Below are positions 10,916-22,570 of a DNA stretch of 64,000 nucleotides, piece after piece. This DNA is from Paralithodes platypus. Taxonomy: Eukaryota > Arthropoda > Malacostraca > Decapoda > Lithodidae. Positions within the stretch are counted from its first letter, which is position 1. Each line of letters starts with the position of its first letter. The position numbers and the translations under genes were made by a program. The notes beneath the pieces are model-generated. The model was not told the DNA's origin, searched no databases, and saw only the letters and a program-made list of their open reading frames with translations. The DNA lies in the NCBI GenBank assembly GCA_032716605.1, contig JAVRFV010002319.1:214859-278858 (forward strand), read 5' to 3'.

Positions 10916-11130
10916 TACAGTCGCGCTAATAGGTGAAGTCTCGGCACCAAGTATGTTTTGATCAATAATTGGTATCAGTAATATCTAAGCTTCATTTCTT
11001 CATATCGAGTGAAATATATAAACAAGTTTCTACACTTACCCACCCTATTCAACATCTGACAGACATTAATACAGCACAGAGCAAGCCAAACATAATGATA
11101 GCTGGGGCATGACTTATTAGCGCGACTGTA
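10916..11130 (+). mobile_element. Family D Tc1/mariner-like MITE, complete (D2)
   Basis: Perfect 16-bp terminal inverted repeats: TACAGTCGCGCTAATA at 10916 and its reverse complement ending at 11130. If the TA is the duplicated target, the element starts CAGTCGCG, as expected of the Tc1/mariner superfamily. 215 bp, no ORF. Related to D0, D1 and D3. Confidence 0.92.
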
Positions 11131-11620
11131 CCTTCTATTTTAGCGCAAATGAGATAGAAAGTGAAGAAAAAAACCAGAATGAAAAACAAGGGACAATTGA
11201 CCACTTGTGAGCTTCAGGCTATGAGGAATTTGGAGCCGTAATCATCGATATTTAACAGAAATACCAGTTAAAATACACCTATAATGCACATATAGACATA
11301 AAACTAATAGACGGAAAAAGGTAGAATATACGGACCAATGAAAAAAACACATTATGCAAAAAAAAAAAAAACATCAAATACAAAAAAATACAATGAACAA
11401 AACTAAATATATACAGTACATCACAAACAAGTGGACAAATAATAGACCAAATAGAAAAGCAATGGGGTGCTAGGAGTAACATAACATAAAATTAAGGACA
11501 GGAAAACAAAAAAAGAGAAAAACATATGAAATAAATGAAGTGCAGAAAAGTGTAAACAAAATATGACGTGCAAATAAAGGACACGAAATATTATAACAAA
11601 AAAACAACACCCATCCGTCC
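11131..11620. other. A-rich sequence without recognisable features
   Basis: High A content and many short A runs. Open frames on the minus strand are Phe/Leu-rich by composition only. Nothing supported. Confidence 0.5.
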
Positions 11621-11755
11621 ATATGCTCAGGACCAATCCCCATTGTTCCTATTGTTATTATTAGTTTCTATTTTATTCTATTTTATTTTATTTTTTCTTG
11701 GGGGTGGCCGACTCAAGACAGAGCAAGAACAGGGAAAACACAAAACAAATATAAG
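11621..11755 (+). mobile_element. Family G dispersed repeat (G1)
   Basis: CTCAGGACCAATCCCCA, a variable T-rich middle, then GGCCGACTCAAGACAGAGC and AACAGGGAAAACACAAAAC. The same bipartite layout occurs at 18719, 44219 and 46250, which suggests one retroelement end. Clade unknown. Confidence 0.7.
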
Positions 11756-12139
<384 letters not shown>

Positions 12140-13060
12140 AAAGGGTGGGGTGGGGTGGTGTGGTGTGGGGTAGGATCAGGTGGCATGGTGGTGGGTGGGG
12201 TGGGATGGAGGTGGGATGTTGGTGGGGTGGAATCAGGTGGGGTGGTGGTGTGGGGTGGGATCAGGTGGGGGTGGCGGTGGTGTTGGGCGCAGTGGGATGG
12301 GGTAGTGTGTGGCGGGGTAGGGAGCTGCCCGGAGGGTGTTGCGCAATGGGGTGTGGGATGGTGGGTGGCGAGGTGAGGTGTTGCACGATGGGGGGATGTG
12401 TGTTGGAATGCGTGGTGTATTGTGTTAATTAGTTAGTTAACATAGGACTTCAGAGGCTATCAACCCTTTTAGATTATTAAGCCAGCACACCGAAAGTCAA
12501 GAATAGCGTCAGGACTAGAACCCCTTTTCGACAACTCCAGTGAGTAGGTGTGGTGAAGTGTTGCGGGGTGCAACTGCGCGGGAGTTAATGCGCGGTGGGA
12601 TGTGAGGTAGCGGGCATAGAGTTTATCTATTATCTATGGTAGCGGGTGTGTTGAGGGGGGGGGGGGGTTGCAGGGGTGGGGGGGGGGGGGGGGTTGGGGG
12701 TGGGGTGGGGGGGGGTTTTGTGGGCTGGGGTGGAGGAGTGTGTTGGGGGGTGGGGGGGATGTGTTGTGGGGAGGGGTGGAGGCGTGTGTTGCGGGGTACG
12801 GACCTGCGCAGCTGGGTGTTGCGCGGTGGGATGTGAGGTAGCGGGATGTGTTGCGGGGTAGGGTGGAGGAGTGTGTTGTGGGGTGGGGTGGGTGGGGGAA
12901 TGTGGTGTAAGGTGGGGTGGAGGAGGAGTGTGTTGCGGGGTACGGACCTGCGCGGCGGGGTGTTTGCGTGGTGGGATGTGAGGTAGCAGGATGTGTTGCG
13001 GGGTAGGGTGATGTGTTGAAGGGTGGAAGAATGTGTTGTGAGGTGGAGTATGAAAATTAT
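12140..13060. repeat. G-rich degenerate minisatellite (GGGTGGGG-type)
   Basis: More than 900 bp in which the plus strand is dominated by G and T, with many runs of three or more G separated by one to five bases. Modules such as GTGTTGCGGGGTA and GGTGGGATGTGAGGTAGCGGG recur. A short non-G stretch (12425-12560) interrupts it. Confidence 0.88.
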
Positions 13061-13104
13061 ACTAGTCTATACCCCATATACTAAATAATAAAGTATCACG
13101 TAAT

Positions 13105-14300
13105 TATAGTTGAGGAACATCCTATATTGTATATGTGTTTATTATGTAGGTATATCCAATACTGTATATGTGTTTATTATGTAGGTATATAATGTGTGTT
13201 TATTATGTAGGTATATCCAATACTGTATATGTGTTTATTATGTAGGTATATCCAATACTGTATATGTGTTATTATGTAGGTATCCAATATTGTATATGTT
13301 TATTATGTAGGTATATCTAGTATATGTGTATTATGTAGGTATATCCAATACTGTATATGTGTTATTATGTAGGTATATCCAAATTGTATATGTTATTATG
13401 TAGGTATCCAATACTGTATAGTGTTTATTATGTAGGTATATCCAATTGTATATGTGTTATTATGTAGGTATATCAATACTGTATATGTGTTATTATGTAG
13501 GTATTCCAATGTGTATATGTGTTTATTATGTAGGTATATCCATATTGTATATGTGTTTATTATGTAGGTATATCCAATACTGTATGTGTTTATTATGTAG
13601 GTATATCCAATATGTATATGTGTTTATTATGTAGGTATATCCATATTGTATATGTGTTTATTATGTAGGTATATCCAATACTGTATATGTGTTTATTATG
13701 TAGGTATATCCAATACTGTATGTGTTTATTATGTAGGTATATCCAATATTGTATATGTGTTTATTATGTAGGTATATCCAATACTGTATATGTGTTTATT
13801 ATGTAGGTATATCCAATACTGTATATGTGTTTATTATGTAGGTATCCAATACTGTATATGTGTTTATTATGTAGGTATATCCAATACTGTATATGTGTTT
13901 ATTATGTAGGTATATCCAATACTGTATATGTGTTTATTATGTAGGTATATCCAATACTGTATATGTGTTTATTATGTAGGTATATCCAATATTGTATATG
14001 TGTTTATTATGTAGGTATATCCTATATTGTATATGTGTTTATTATGTAGGTATATCCAATACTGTATATGTGTTTATTATGTAGGTATATCCAATATTGT
14101 ATATGTGTTTATTATGTAGGTATATCCAATATTGTATATGTGTTTATTATGTAGGTATATCCTATATTGTATATGTGTTTATTATGTAGGTATATCCAAT
14201 ACTGTATATGTGTTTATTATGTAGGTATATCCAATATTGTATATGTGTTTATTATGTAGGTATATCCAATACTGTATATGTGTTTATTCTGTACGTATAT
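13105..14300. repeat. 35-bp tandem array, about 34 copies
   Basis: Unit is GGTATATCCAATACTG plus TATATGTGTTTATTATGTA. Spacing is exactly 35 bp over 13640-14280 and irregular, with many small deletions, over 13105-13640. The homogeneous right half and decayed left half suggest growth from the right. AT-rich. Confidence 0.96.
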
Positions 14301-14629
14301 GTGTAGGACAATATAATGTTAATATGGTAAATGCACTTGGGTCACGAATAATTCTAACTTACGCAAACATGATCTTAGTCCATCAATATATACATAAATC
14401 ACTCACAATTACGCTCAACTCCTTCCCTAGCGTAAACTTATGTTATAAACAACGAACGCATTCAGGTGATAATGGGCATTGATGTGAAAGCATGGCGTAA
14501 ACGACGAAGACCGAGATGACTTAGTACTTCATATTTATCTATCTATATACCCACCATCCATTGCTATAATACCTCAATATATCAACAAATGAAGTCAGGA
14601 ATAATTAAGCATTGTCATCACATCGATAA

Positions 14630-14638
14630 TATATAAAG
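14630..14638 (+). promoter_or_regulatory. Candidate TATA box
   Basis: TATATAAAG about 55 bp upstream of the ATG at 14692 in one of the few unique stretches of the window. Its position suits a TATA promoter for the small ORF below. There is no proof of use. Confidence 0.3.
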
Positions 14639-14691
14639 CAACACAGAGGTTATTAAGAGGCACAACAGACGGGAGGAGGATGCTGATAACG

Positions 14692-14832
14692 ATGGCGGCG
14701 GTCAACAAGATTTTCAATGCAATTTTTACCTTGTCCTTGGTGGCGATCGCAGGCTCCCATTATCCCTCCCGATACTCCAGTGACCCACGGACACCCCATG
14801 AAGCGCCGATGACCGCCGCAGATAGCCGATAA
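14692..14832 (+). CDS. Candidate 46-residue secreted peptide ORF
   Basis: The ATG has a good context (ACGATGG) and the first 22 residues look like a signal peptide: MAAVNKIF, a hydrophobic core AIFTLSLVAIAG, then a polar Tyr/Ser/Pro-rich tail ending at TAA (14830-14832). It lies in unique, CpG-containing DNA with a TATA-like box upstream and no repeats. No homologue is recognised. On the minus strand the same DNA could be a first exon: a CRE-like palindrome at 14951, a GC box at 14934-14940, an ATG at about 14802, and a possible donor CAAG-GTAAAAAT near 14730. The two readings compete and neither is proven. Short length keeps confidence low. Confidence 0.25.
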   Translation: MAAVNKIFNAIFTLSLVAIAGSHYPSRYSSDPRTPHEAPMTAADSR

Positions 14833-14933
14833 ACACCGCAAACCCGCCGCAAACAACACGAGAACACAGAGAGCAAGAGAAACGTGCGTCGCCAAAGTTA
14901 GTCAGAGGCGGAAAGAGACGGTGAGGTTCAAAG

Positions 14934-14958
14934 GGGCGGAGCCTAATCTGTGACGTCA
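14934..14958 (-). promoter_or_regulatory. GC box plus CRE-like palindrome
   Basis: GGGGCGGAGCC at about 14933 and the perfect palindrome TGACGTCA at 14951-14958 lie 15 bp apart in a GC- and CpG-richer island. This is a plausible core promoter, perhaps firing leftward. Confidence 0.3.
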
Positions 14959-14999
14959 CGGAGTCAGATCATGACAATGTTTACATCTTGCGCACGGGG

Positions 15000-15174
15000 C
15001 ATTAATTACTATACGCACGAATGGATACCCAAACCATTCGTAATTCAACTAGATCAAGGTGTTACCTAATTATAATATACAATTCACATGATTAACGCCG
15101 ATTTATATTATTGGATTGATGTAAAACGATTCTAGCCATCCGTTTTTGTCTGACATGATAAGTTGGATGTCACC
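15000..15174. other. Unassigned unique AT-rich sequence
   Basis: Nothing recognised. Confidence 0.4.
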
Positions 15175-15365
15175 TCGTGTGCCTTCCTCCGTAAACTCCC
15201 CTCCTCCTTCCTTGCCCACATCTTTACACCTCCCTCCTCCCCCCTACTCCCCCTCCTCCTTCCTTCCCCCCTTTTCCCTCCTCCTCTCTCCACCCTCATC
15301 TTTACTCCCCCCTCCTCCCTCCTCCTCCTTCCTTCCTCCCTCTTCCCTACTCCCATCCCTCCTCC
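15175..15365. repeat. Pyrimidine tract (CCTCCTCC-type)
   Basis: About 190 bp almost purely C and T on the plus strand, sharing motifs such as CCCTACTCCCATCCCTCCTC with the larger tract at 16290-16935. Confidence 0.9.
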
Positions 15366-15479
15366 TGAAGTGAATGGCCTGAAAAATAGAACTACTGATA
15401 TTCACTATAATTATTATTATTATACACTGTTTTAAATTGTTTGTATTACTATAGTACTACATAATTGTACTGTATTATA

Positions 15480-15838
15480 TATGATGTAGCCTACTATATG
15501 TATTGTACTATATTGATTGTATTGATGTAGCCTACTATAATTGTACTTGTATACTGCTAATCTAATTGTACTTGTATTACTATATTGATGTAGCCTACTA
15601 TAATTGTACTTGTATTACTATATTGATGTAGCCTACTATAATTGTACTTGTATTACTATATTGATGTAGCCTACTATAATTGTACTTGTATTACTATATT
15701 GATGTAGCCTACTATAATTGTACTTGTATTACTATATTGATGTAGCCTACTATAATTGTACTTGTATTACTATATTGATGTAGCCTACTATAATTGTACT
15801 TGTATTACTATATTGATGTAGCCTACTATAATTGTGTA
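15480..15838. repeat. 38-bp tandem array, about 8 copies
   Basis: GATGTAGCCTACTATAATTG recurs at 38-bp spacing (for example 15625, 15663, 15701). The left end is irregular. Confidence 0.96.
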
Positions 15839-15914
15839 GCTACTATCTACAATTTACAAGTCGCCAAAATGTAGGTAGCTTGGTGTATCCATGGGTATAA
15901 TTAAAAAGAAATAA

Positions 15915-16290
15915 ATTAGTTTGCCCGAAGGGTGTGAATATCTGCTAAGTGCCCCCAGGTGGGCTGAGGGGCGGTCCGGTTTCCTCGTTAAGAGAAAATC
16001 TGGCCGTTTTCCAGCCCACTGGGGATTGGCAGGGATTAACTACCAGCCCTTGTCTCCTAAACACAGGATGTCATATACAGTCATTTGGTTGTTTTTCTGT
16101 CTGTATTTATGTAGGGTAAATATTGATTTGTATATATATATATATATATATTACAATATAGACTGGGGGGAAGAAAGTCCAATCATCTTCAGCCTTTTGA
16201 GTCTCCGTGTATAATACATACCTGTATGCAACATTTGTATATCCTGTATTTATACCAACTTAATAAAATACTCAAATCAAATCAAATCAA
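15915..16290 (+). mobile_element. Putative retroelement 3' end with (AAATC)n tail
   Basis: GC-richer sequence is followed by a (TA)n patch, then CTTAATAAAATACTC and a short (AAATC)n tail. An AATAAA followed by a short tandem tail is typical of a LINE or SINE 3' end. No RT sequence is attached. Confidence 0.45.
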
Positions 16291-16935
16291 ATCCCTCCTC
16301 CTCTCTCCACCCTCCTCTTCCCTACTCCCATCCCTCCTCCCTAGCTCCCCACCTCCTCTCTCCCCCCTCCTCCTCCTCCCTCTTCCCACCCCTCCATCCT
16401 CCCTCGCTCCCCACCTCCTCCTCTCCTCCCCCTCTCCCCCCACCTCCTCTCTCCACCCTCCTCCTTCCTCCCTCGCTCCCCACCTCCTCCTTCCTCCCCC
16501 CTCTTCCCTCCTCCCTAGCTCCCCACCTTCTCTCTCTCCCTTCCTCCTTCCTCCTCCCTACTCCCATCCCTCCTCCCTAGCTCTCCACCTCCTCTCTCCA
16601 CCCTCCTCCTTCCTCCCTCGCTCCCATCCCTCCTCCCCCCTAGCTCCCCACCTCCCCCTTCCTCCCATCCCTCCTCCCTAGCTCTCCACCTCCTCCTTCC
16701 TCGACCTTCCTCCATATTCCCCTTCCTCCTCCCTCGCTCCCCCCCTCCTCCCTCGGTCCCCACCTCCTCCTTCCTCCCCCCTCCTCCCTAGCTCCCCACC
16801 TCCTCTCTCCCCCCCCCTCCTCCTCCTTCCTCCCCCCTCCTCCCTAGCTCCCCACCTCCTCTCTCCACCCTCCTCCTTCCTCCCTATTCCCGTCCCTCCT
16901 CCTCCTCCTTCTTCCCCCTTCCTCCTCCCAACCTA
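16291..16935. repeat. Long pyrimidine minisatellite
   Basis: About 645 bp almost purely C/T built from CTCCCTAGCTCCCCACCTCC and CTCTCCACCCTCCTCC modules. Reading frames in it are Pro/Ser/Leu artefacts. Confidence 0.95.
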
Positions 16936-16960
16936 TCTCTCTCAGTGCAGTCACCAACCG

Positions 16961-17161
16961 TAAAGCCGGTATCACACGAAATATATCCTCAACACTGGTC
17001 TGGCAGCTAATGAGGTCAACATATAAAATATTTCCTTTGCCTAAATTCATCTATCATCAGTCTAGTTTCCTATACCAGTGCAAAATATTCCAGAAATGTT
17101 GCCAGAAACATATTGATCGTAGAATGTTGACAATAAACGCTCTCGTGTGATACCAGCTTAA
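16961..17161 (+). mobile_element. Family E TTAA-type MITE, complete (E2)
   Basis: Left GCCGGTATCACACGA and right TCGTGTGATACCAGC are inverted repeats. TTAA lies at 17158-17161 and a mutated TAAA at the left. About 200 bp, no ORF. It shares its right TTAA with A2. Confidence 0.85.
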
Positions 17162-17495
17162 GGGGGTCACCTGCTTTTTGTTTCTCCTTTTCTCTGGCTT
17201 GCATTCATTCGGCCCCATTCAGCCTGCTGTTTTAAGACGCTTATCCCCATCCAGGCGTCGATTTATACCTGGCGAGCGATAGCGAGCCAGCATTGTATGA
17301 AGAAATCCGGCTTCGCCGGAGACATTTTTCTATCGAAAAATGTACAAATTTAGCTTGCTGTCAAAACAAAACATATATATATGCTACCGCTCTCCAGGAA
17401 AATATTGACACCTGGATGGGGGTAAACGTTTTAAAACAGTAGGCTGAATGGGGCAAAATGTATACAACCCAGAGAGAGGGAAAAAACGAGGTGGG
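17158..17495 (+). mobile_element. Family A foldback element (A2)
   Basis: TTAA at 17158-17161. It carries the CCTGGCGAGCGATAGCGAGC block, the hairpin CCGGCTTCGCCGG (about 17308), the stem ACATTTTTC..GAAAAATGT, and the mirrored right arm to GAGGTGGG. It then fuses without TTAA to a family B arm. Confidence 0.9.
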
Positions 17496-17585
17496 TTTGT
17501 TTTTCTAGATCCCCTTCTCCCTCATATTTAACCCCATCCTTTTTCAGATTTTAAGATGTTTGCCCCATTAGTTTGCAGATTAGTT
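17496..17585 (+). mobile_element. Family B arm fragment fused to A2
   Basis: CTAGATCCCCTTCTCCCTCAT and TTTTAAGATGTTTGCCCCAT match the B arm. The B core is absent and a 24-bp array starts at once. Confidence 0.7.
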
Positions 17586-17945
17586 TGTGAAAGTGAGAAA
17601 GTGTGAAAATATGAAAATTAAATGTACGAGAATGATAAAGCGAGAGAATATGAAAGTGATCAATTGAATAAGTGTGAAAATATGAGTGAGAAAGTGTGAA
17701 AATATGAAAGTGAGAAAGTGTGAAAATATGAAAGTGAGAAAGTGTGAGAATATGAAAGCTAGAAAGTGTGAAAATATAAAAATTAAATGTCTGACAGTGA
17801 GAAAGTGTGAAAATATGAAAGTGAGAAAGTGTGAAAGCGAAAAAGTGTGAAAATATGAAAGTGTGAAAGCGAGAAAGTGTGAAAATATAAAAGTGTGAAG
17901 TGTAAAAGTGAGAAAGTGAGAAAGTGAGAAAGTGTGAAAACGAGG
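17580..17945. repeat. Degenerate 24-bp array (GTGAGAAAGTGTGAAAATAT-type)
   Basis: Alternating AAAGTGAGAAAGTGTG and AAAATATGAAAGTG modules. Minus-strand open frames of His/Phe/Ser/Leu repeats are artefacts. Confidence 0.92.
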
Positions 17946-18716
17946 TCCGAGACAGCAATCTGGGGGATGGAAGGCGAGGGCAAGTTTGTTCAGGGGACAG
18001 ATACAGTGCTTTAAAGTTCTCCGACACACACAACCACACACACACACGAACGAACGAAGGAAGGAACGAAGGAAAAACATGAGGAAGAAAGAAAGGAATC
18101 CAAGGAGTAACGAAGGCCTGTTGAGCGAGAGAAAAAAATACAATGAACAGAAAACGGAATAAACAGACGAACAAAGAAGACGGAAGAGATAAACAGAATA
18201 ATAACAGAAAACGGAATAAAAGACTAACAAAGGAGGCAGAAGAGATAAAAATAATACCAACAGAAAACGTAATAAACAGAGGAACAGCGAAGGCGGAAGA
18301 GATAAACAGAAAAATATATTTATCTAAATCAAATTCAGAGGTGGAAGTGTGTTAGTGTCCATCTCACGCTGTGCTCTCTCTCTCTCTATCTCACACTCAC
18401 ACACACATTCTCTCTCTCTCTCTCTTATTAATATCGACTGTTTGGATAATGTATCGAAGATTGTAATCTAACCCAAATACAAGTAGATTTTACTTTTCGT
18501 ACAGAGAAACTCTAGAAGTAAAAGGATAAAAGATAATCTCAATTTTTGTTTAACTCTGATAGGTTCCTAATAAACAGAAGAAAATCGTCTGCGGGTAGTT
18601 AGAGTAAAACACAGATTGGAATTGTTTGATCTGCATGAAAAAGACTCACAAGAAACAATGAGTATGGCAAAACAAAACAAAATATAAATACATAAACAAA
18701 TTATATTCTATTCTAT
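17946..18716. other. No gene; A-rich 57-bp repeat at about 18140-18315
   Basis: GAAGAGATAAA recurs at 18183, 18239 and 18296 within an A-rich purine stretch. Short CT and CA tracts lie at 18375-18425. The rest is unique and unassigned. Confidence 0.6.
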
Positions 18717-18718
18717 TC

Positions 18719-18905
18719 TATATACTCAGGCCCAATCCACACTTTTCATATTTTTTGTTCTTTTGTTTCCCCCTCTTTTCCTTTTTGTTTCTTTTTGTTT
18801 GGGGTGTGGCCGACTCAAGACAGAGCCAGAATAGGGACAACACAACATAAAACAATGAACACACAAAAATAAAATACAAATTCACACACATCTAGGTCAT
18901 CCAGG
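18719..18905 (+). mobile_element. Family G dispersed repeat (G2)
   Basis: ACTCAGGCCCAATCCACAC...GGCCGACTCAAGACAGAGCC...CACACACATCTAG. Its tail ACAAATTCACACACATCTAG is shared with G4. Confidence 0.75.
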
Positions 18906-19012
18906 AGAAGACCCAGAGACCCGGGTCACCAAGGTCCCTCCAGCACTTCCCCGGCCCCTGACCACCCGGAGAGGTTCCGATCTCGGCAGGCAGACATGCA
19001 GCAGAGCGAAAC

Positions 19013-19064
<52 letters not shown>
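18906..19064. repeat. GC-rich continuation of G2, then (TA)n at 19018-19064
   Basis: CCGGGTCACCAAGGTCCCTC-type sequence may be more of the G element. A pure TA tract follows. Confidence 0.5.
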
Positions 19065-19067
<3 letters not shown>

Positions 19068-19141
19068 CCTGGAAGCGTATAAGTGGATTTACACATAAAT
19101 TACGATCCGCAACATTTCTTAGCCATTTCCTTTAGTCTATT

Positions 19142-19174
<33 letters not shown>

Positions 19175-19226
19175 GACAATGAATGGAGGAAGGAAAAACA
19201 CAGATAAAACAAAAAGGTCCATGTGC

Positions 19227-21014
19227 CTAAAGGCATCCTCCATTCATAAAATGTTTGTAACAACTGGATTTAAACATTTGTTGATTGTAAGTTTGTGGAA
19301 AGCAATTCGAGGGAAGTGAATTCCAAAGAGTAGTAGCTCTGGGGATAAATGAATTCTGATAAGCAGAAGTTCTGCATTGTGGAGGAGAAAGTGTAAATTC
19401 ATGGGCGCTCTCAGCTGCCCTAGTTCTACGGGGAAAGATGTGGAGAGGCGGCACAATTGAAGCAAGTTCCTCGGAACAATTGCTGTGAAAATATCTGTAG
19501 AATAATGCAAGGGATGCAACGTTTCTTCGTATGGCTAATGTAGGAAGGTCCTGTGTGATTGCAGGGTTATTGATTAATCTAATAGCTTTATTTTGAATTT
19601 TGTCCAACTGCCTCAATGCAACCACTCCACTTCCACCCCACAGAGGTGAACAGTAATCCATCTGAGAGCGCACATGACTTTTATATATTACGGCCAACTG
19701 CTCGTCAGTGAAGAATTCTCGAACTCTGTACAGGAGTCCCAGTTTTTTAGAGGCATTCTTAGCAATGCTTCTAACATAATGTGTCCAGCTCAAGTTAGTA
19801 GTTAATGTTACACCGAGAATGTCAATACTAGGGGAAGTGGGAATATTTACATCATTAAAAAATATATGGGAGTCAGTGAGATTCTGTCGGTTAGAAAATT
19901 GAATGTACTTGGTTTTCTGTGCATTAAAGGAAACTAGATTCTCTTGTCCCCATTCATTAATTCTAGAAAGGTCCTGGTTCAGAGAAATTGCAGTGTTTAT
20001 TTTTGAATTTATAAGATCGGGTTGGGTGAAAGAATTGGTAAATGTGAAGGAACTGTGGAGTGTTGAGTCATCTGCGTAGGAATGTATTGGATTATGAGTG
20101 GTAGATATGAGATCATTGATATGAATGAGGAACAGAGTTGGGGCCAAAACTGATCCCTGGGGAACACCAGCATTTATTGAGTGAAATTGAGAATAAAGGC
20201 CATCTACCATTACACGTATTTTTCTGTTATGAAGATAAGAAGAAATTAGTGGAACTAATGATGCAAGGCCGTAGTGTGACATCTTCGACAATAAGGATTG
20301 ATGCCAGACTCTATCAAATGCCTTTGATATATCCAGTGCTATTGTATGTGTTTCACCATGTTGGTCTGTAGCTTGGTTGATTTGATGCGTAAGAAGGCAA
20401 AGAATGTCTGCAGTTGATCGACATCGTCTAAAACCATATTGCCTATCACTGATTAATTTATTATTATCCAGATGCTTAATTATGTGATTATTTAATATAA
20501 TTTCAAAAACTTTGCCAAGAGTGGAAGTTATAGCTATTGGTCTGTAGTTTGATGGATCTGAAGAGGCACCTTTTTTAGGAACTGGATGGATGTTTGCTTC
20601 TTTCCAGGGTACTGGGAAGCATGAGGTATGAGTACACAGACGGAAAAATTTTGCCAATACAGGAGCGAGCACCAAGGAGCAATTCTTAAGTACTATTGGA
20701 GGAATTTCATCTGGACCAGGAGCCTTATCTACTGAGAGATTCTGCAAAATAGTTTTGACATGTCTGGTGTGGATCTTAAGTGAGGGAATTTCAGGTGAAT
20801 TAAAATTAAGTACAGGGACATCTTGATTTATGTCATCTAAGGTTGAGTTGGTGGAGAAAATATCTGCAAGAAGGTTAGCTTTACCTCGTGGGTCACTTAC
20901 AAGATTGCCAGTCGGAGATTTTAATGGTGGAATGGATGAAGCAGTAGTGAAGTTGGATTTGAATGAGTTAAGAGTAGACCAAAATATTTTGTTATCATTT
21001 GGATTATTTAGAAG
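19227..21014 (-). pseudogene. Reverse transcriptase domain of the Jockey-like LINE
   Basis: An open stretch of about 596 codons with, in order, KAPGPDEIPPIVLKN, WKEANIHPVPKKG, NYRPIAITS, YGFRRCRSTADIL, motif A ALDISKAFDRVWH, motif B GVPQGSVLAPTLF, motif C SYADDSTLH, and a thumb and C-terminal region with ILGVTLTTNLSW and DYCSPLWGG. All palm catalytic Asp residues are present. The C-terminus is intact, ending before the 3' UTR. The frame has no ATG at a sensible place because it is joined upstream to the endonuclease through an in-frame stop (21017-21015). Confidence 0.93.
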
Positions 21015-21054
21015 TTATTTGCCTGCTTGTGGAGAAAGTTTGATTTAGTTAGGT

Positions 21055-22090
21055 TTAATACAGTTTGGCATGATTTCTGATGTTTCTAAAGTAATTAAAG
21101 GCTTCATGTGTTTTTGATCTTGTGTATGCATTGTAGGCTATTGCTTTTTGTTCAGTTACTCTAGCACAATTATGGTCAAAACCATTTAGGTGAATTAGAT
21201 CTTTTACTGTACTTTTGATGAGGAATAAAAGTTTCCATTCCAATTTTTACAAAATCTTGTATGTGGCTCAAGGTGGAGTGTGCATCATTAGAAAAGAAAG
21301 AGGTCCAGGGAATATCAATAAAGAAACCTTGAAGACCCTCCCAGTCTGCCCTATCGTAATGCCATTTAGTCACCAAAACAGGTTCAGAGTGGGAAGGTGT
21401 GGTAGGTGATAGACAGGTGGCCTGTATCAGACAGTGATCAGAAGATCCAAGTGGGGACCTCACTGTAACATCATAATTTTCTGAATTGGTTGTTAAAAAT
21501 AAGTCGAGTAGGTGGGAATTATGATTAGGATTATCTGGTACACGGGTGGGTTGGTTGACTAGTTGAATGAGATTAAATGAGTCTGCAAATAGCTCACATT
21601 CAAGACCAGCATCATCAGTCCTGGCTGAATGAGTGAGCCATTCAACATTATGGACATTAAAATCACCCAACACAGTGATTTCAGAAGAAGCATTTAAGTT
21701 GAGGACACTGAGTTGTGAGGACAGAGAATCAAAAAGACTTTGCTCTGGAGGAGTATTTGGGGAACGGTAGATGCAACATATGTATTTAAATTTACCAGCA
21801 GAAATTAATTTGTATATAGAATAATCAAAATAGGGACAATTGAAACTAGTAACCTCCTCCAGGGCAATTTCAGATTTTGCGAAGCAACATACACCACCTT
21901 TAGGTCTGAAATTTTGGAGCAGTTGATAACCTGGAAAATTAAATCTAGATGTGTCAGATGTGGATGTTACTTGAGTCTCTGTCAAAAAAAAGGAGAGTAG
22001 GGGATTCTGCTTGAAGAAATTGGTGTACAGAATTGATGTTAGAGTGAAGTCCCCTTATATTACTAAAGAAATAGCTGTACTGACAAGCAG
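21055..22090 (-). pseudogene. Endonuclease (EEP/APE-like) region of the Jockey-like LINE
   Basis: The frame starts with NIRGLHSNINSVHQFL and, after a frameshift in a T8 run near 21984, continues with TETQVTS, GGVCCFAKS, CCIYRSPN, the metal-site motif VLGDFNVHNVEWL, a DLFLTT segment and the catalytic GSSDHCLI motif. It is followed by a linker with DHNCARVTEQKAIAY in yet another frame. This order is diagnostic for apurinic-type LINE endonucleases. It is part of the same element as the RT. Confidence 0.9.
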
Positions 22091-22170
22091 CTTTGGGACG
22101 TTGCAATGCTCTTGACAAAGAGCACAATTGTGCACAATTGTGCACAATCTGCACAATTGACGGATTTGAA

Positions 22171-22570
22171 TGGTGTCATTAAAAGCCAACCAACCAATCA
22201 GGAAACCCAACCAATCAACTAGCAAACCCAACCAATCAACACACTAACAAACCATCCAATCAACAAAACAACAAACCTATCAACCAACCAACTAGAAAAC
22301 CCAAACAATCAATGGACTAACAACCCATCCAAGCAACCAACTAGAAACTCCAAACAATCAACGGACTAACAAACCATCCAATCAACAAAATAAGAAACCA
22401 ATCAACCAACCAACTAGAAAACCCAAACAATAAAAAACCACACTAAACAAAATCCAACCAACCAACCAACCAACCAAACGTGATAAACAACAAAAAACGT
22501 CTCCAAGTCCTCCATAAAAAACGTATCCAGATTCTCCATAAATAAAACGTCTCCAGGTTCTCCATCCAGC
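22171..22570. repeat. Degenerate (CCAA)n tract and a 28-bp triplicate
   Basis: AACCAACCAATCA motifs with an irregular period near 60 bp, then three copies of AAACGTCTCCAGGTTCTCCA-like sequence (22495-22570). Confidence 0.8.

Larger units (their letters stand above)
19143..22110 (-). mobile_element. Jockey-like non-LTR retrotransposon, nearly full ORF2, inactive
   Basis: Read on the minus strand: an endonuclease region (about 22090-21180), a linker (21180-21020), the RT and C-terminal region (21014-19227), a short 3' UTR, then a run of roughly 28 T on the plus strand (19144-19171), that is, a poly(A) tail. ORF1 is not visible, so the copy is 5'-truncated near 22.1 kb or its 5' end is unrecognised. 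Frameshifts at about 21984, 21180 and 21050 and a TAA at 21017-21015 make it dead. The poly(A) tail and motif style favour the Jockey group. Confidence 0.85.

Noticed and set aside
13105..14300. Possible CRISPR array (regular 35-bp repeats)
   Set aside because: Repeats are head to tail with no unique spacers, and the context is eukaryotic. It is an ordinary minisatellite.
14653..14959. Minus-strand 77-80-codon frames with a hydrophobic leader at the 14.6-kb locus
   Set aside because: They start only at TTG or GTG, not ATG, so they are unlikely eukaryotic starts. A minus-strand first exon starting at the internal ATG near 14802 remains possible.
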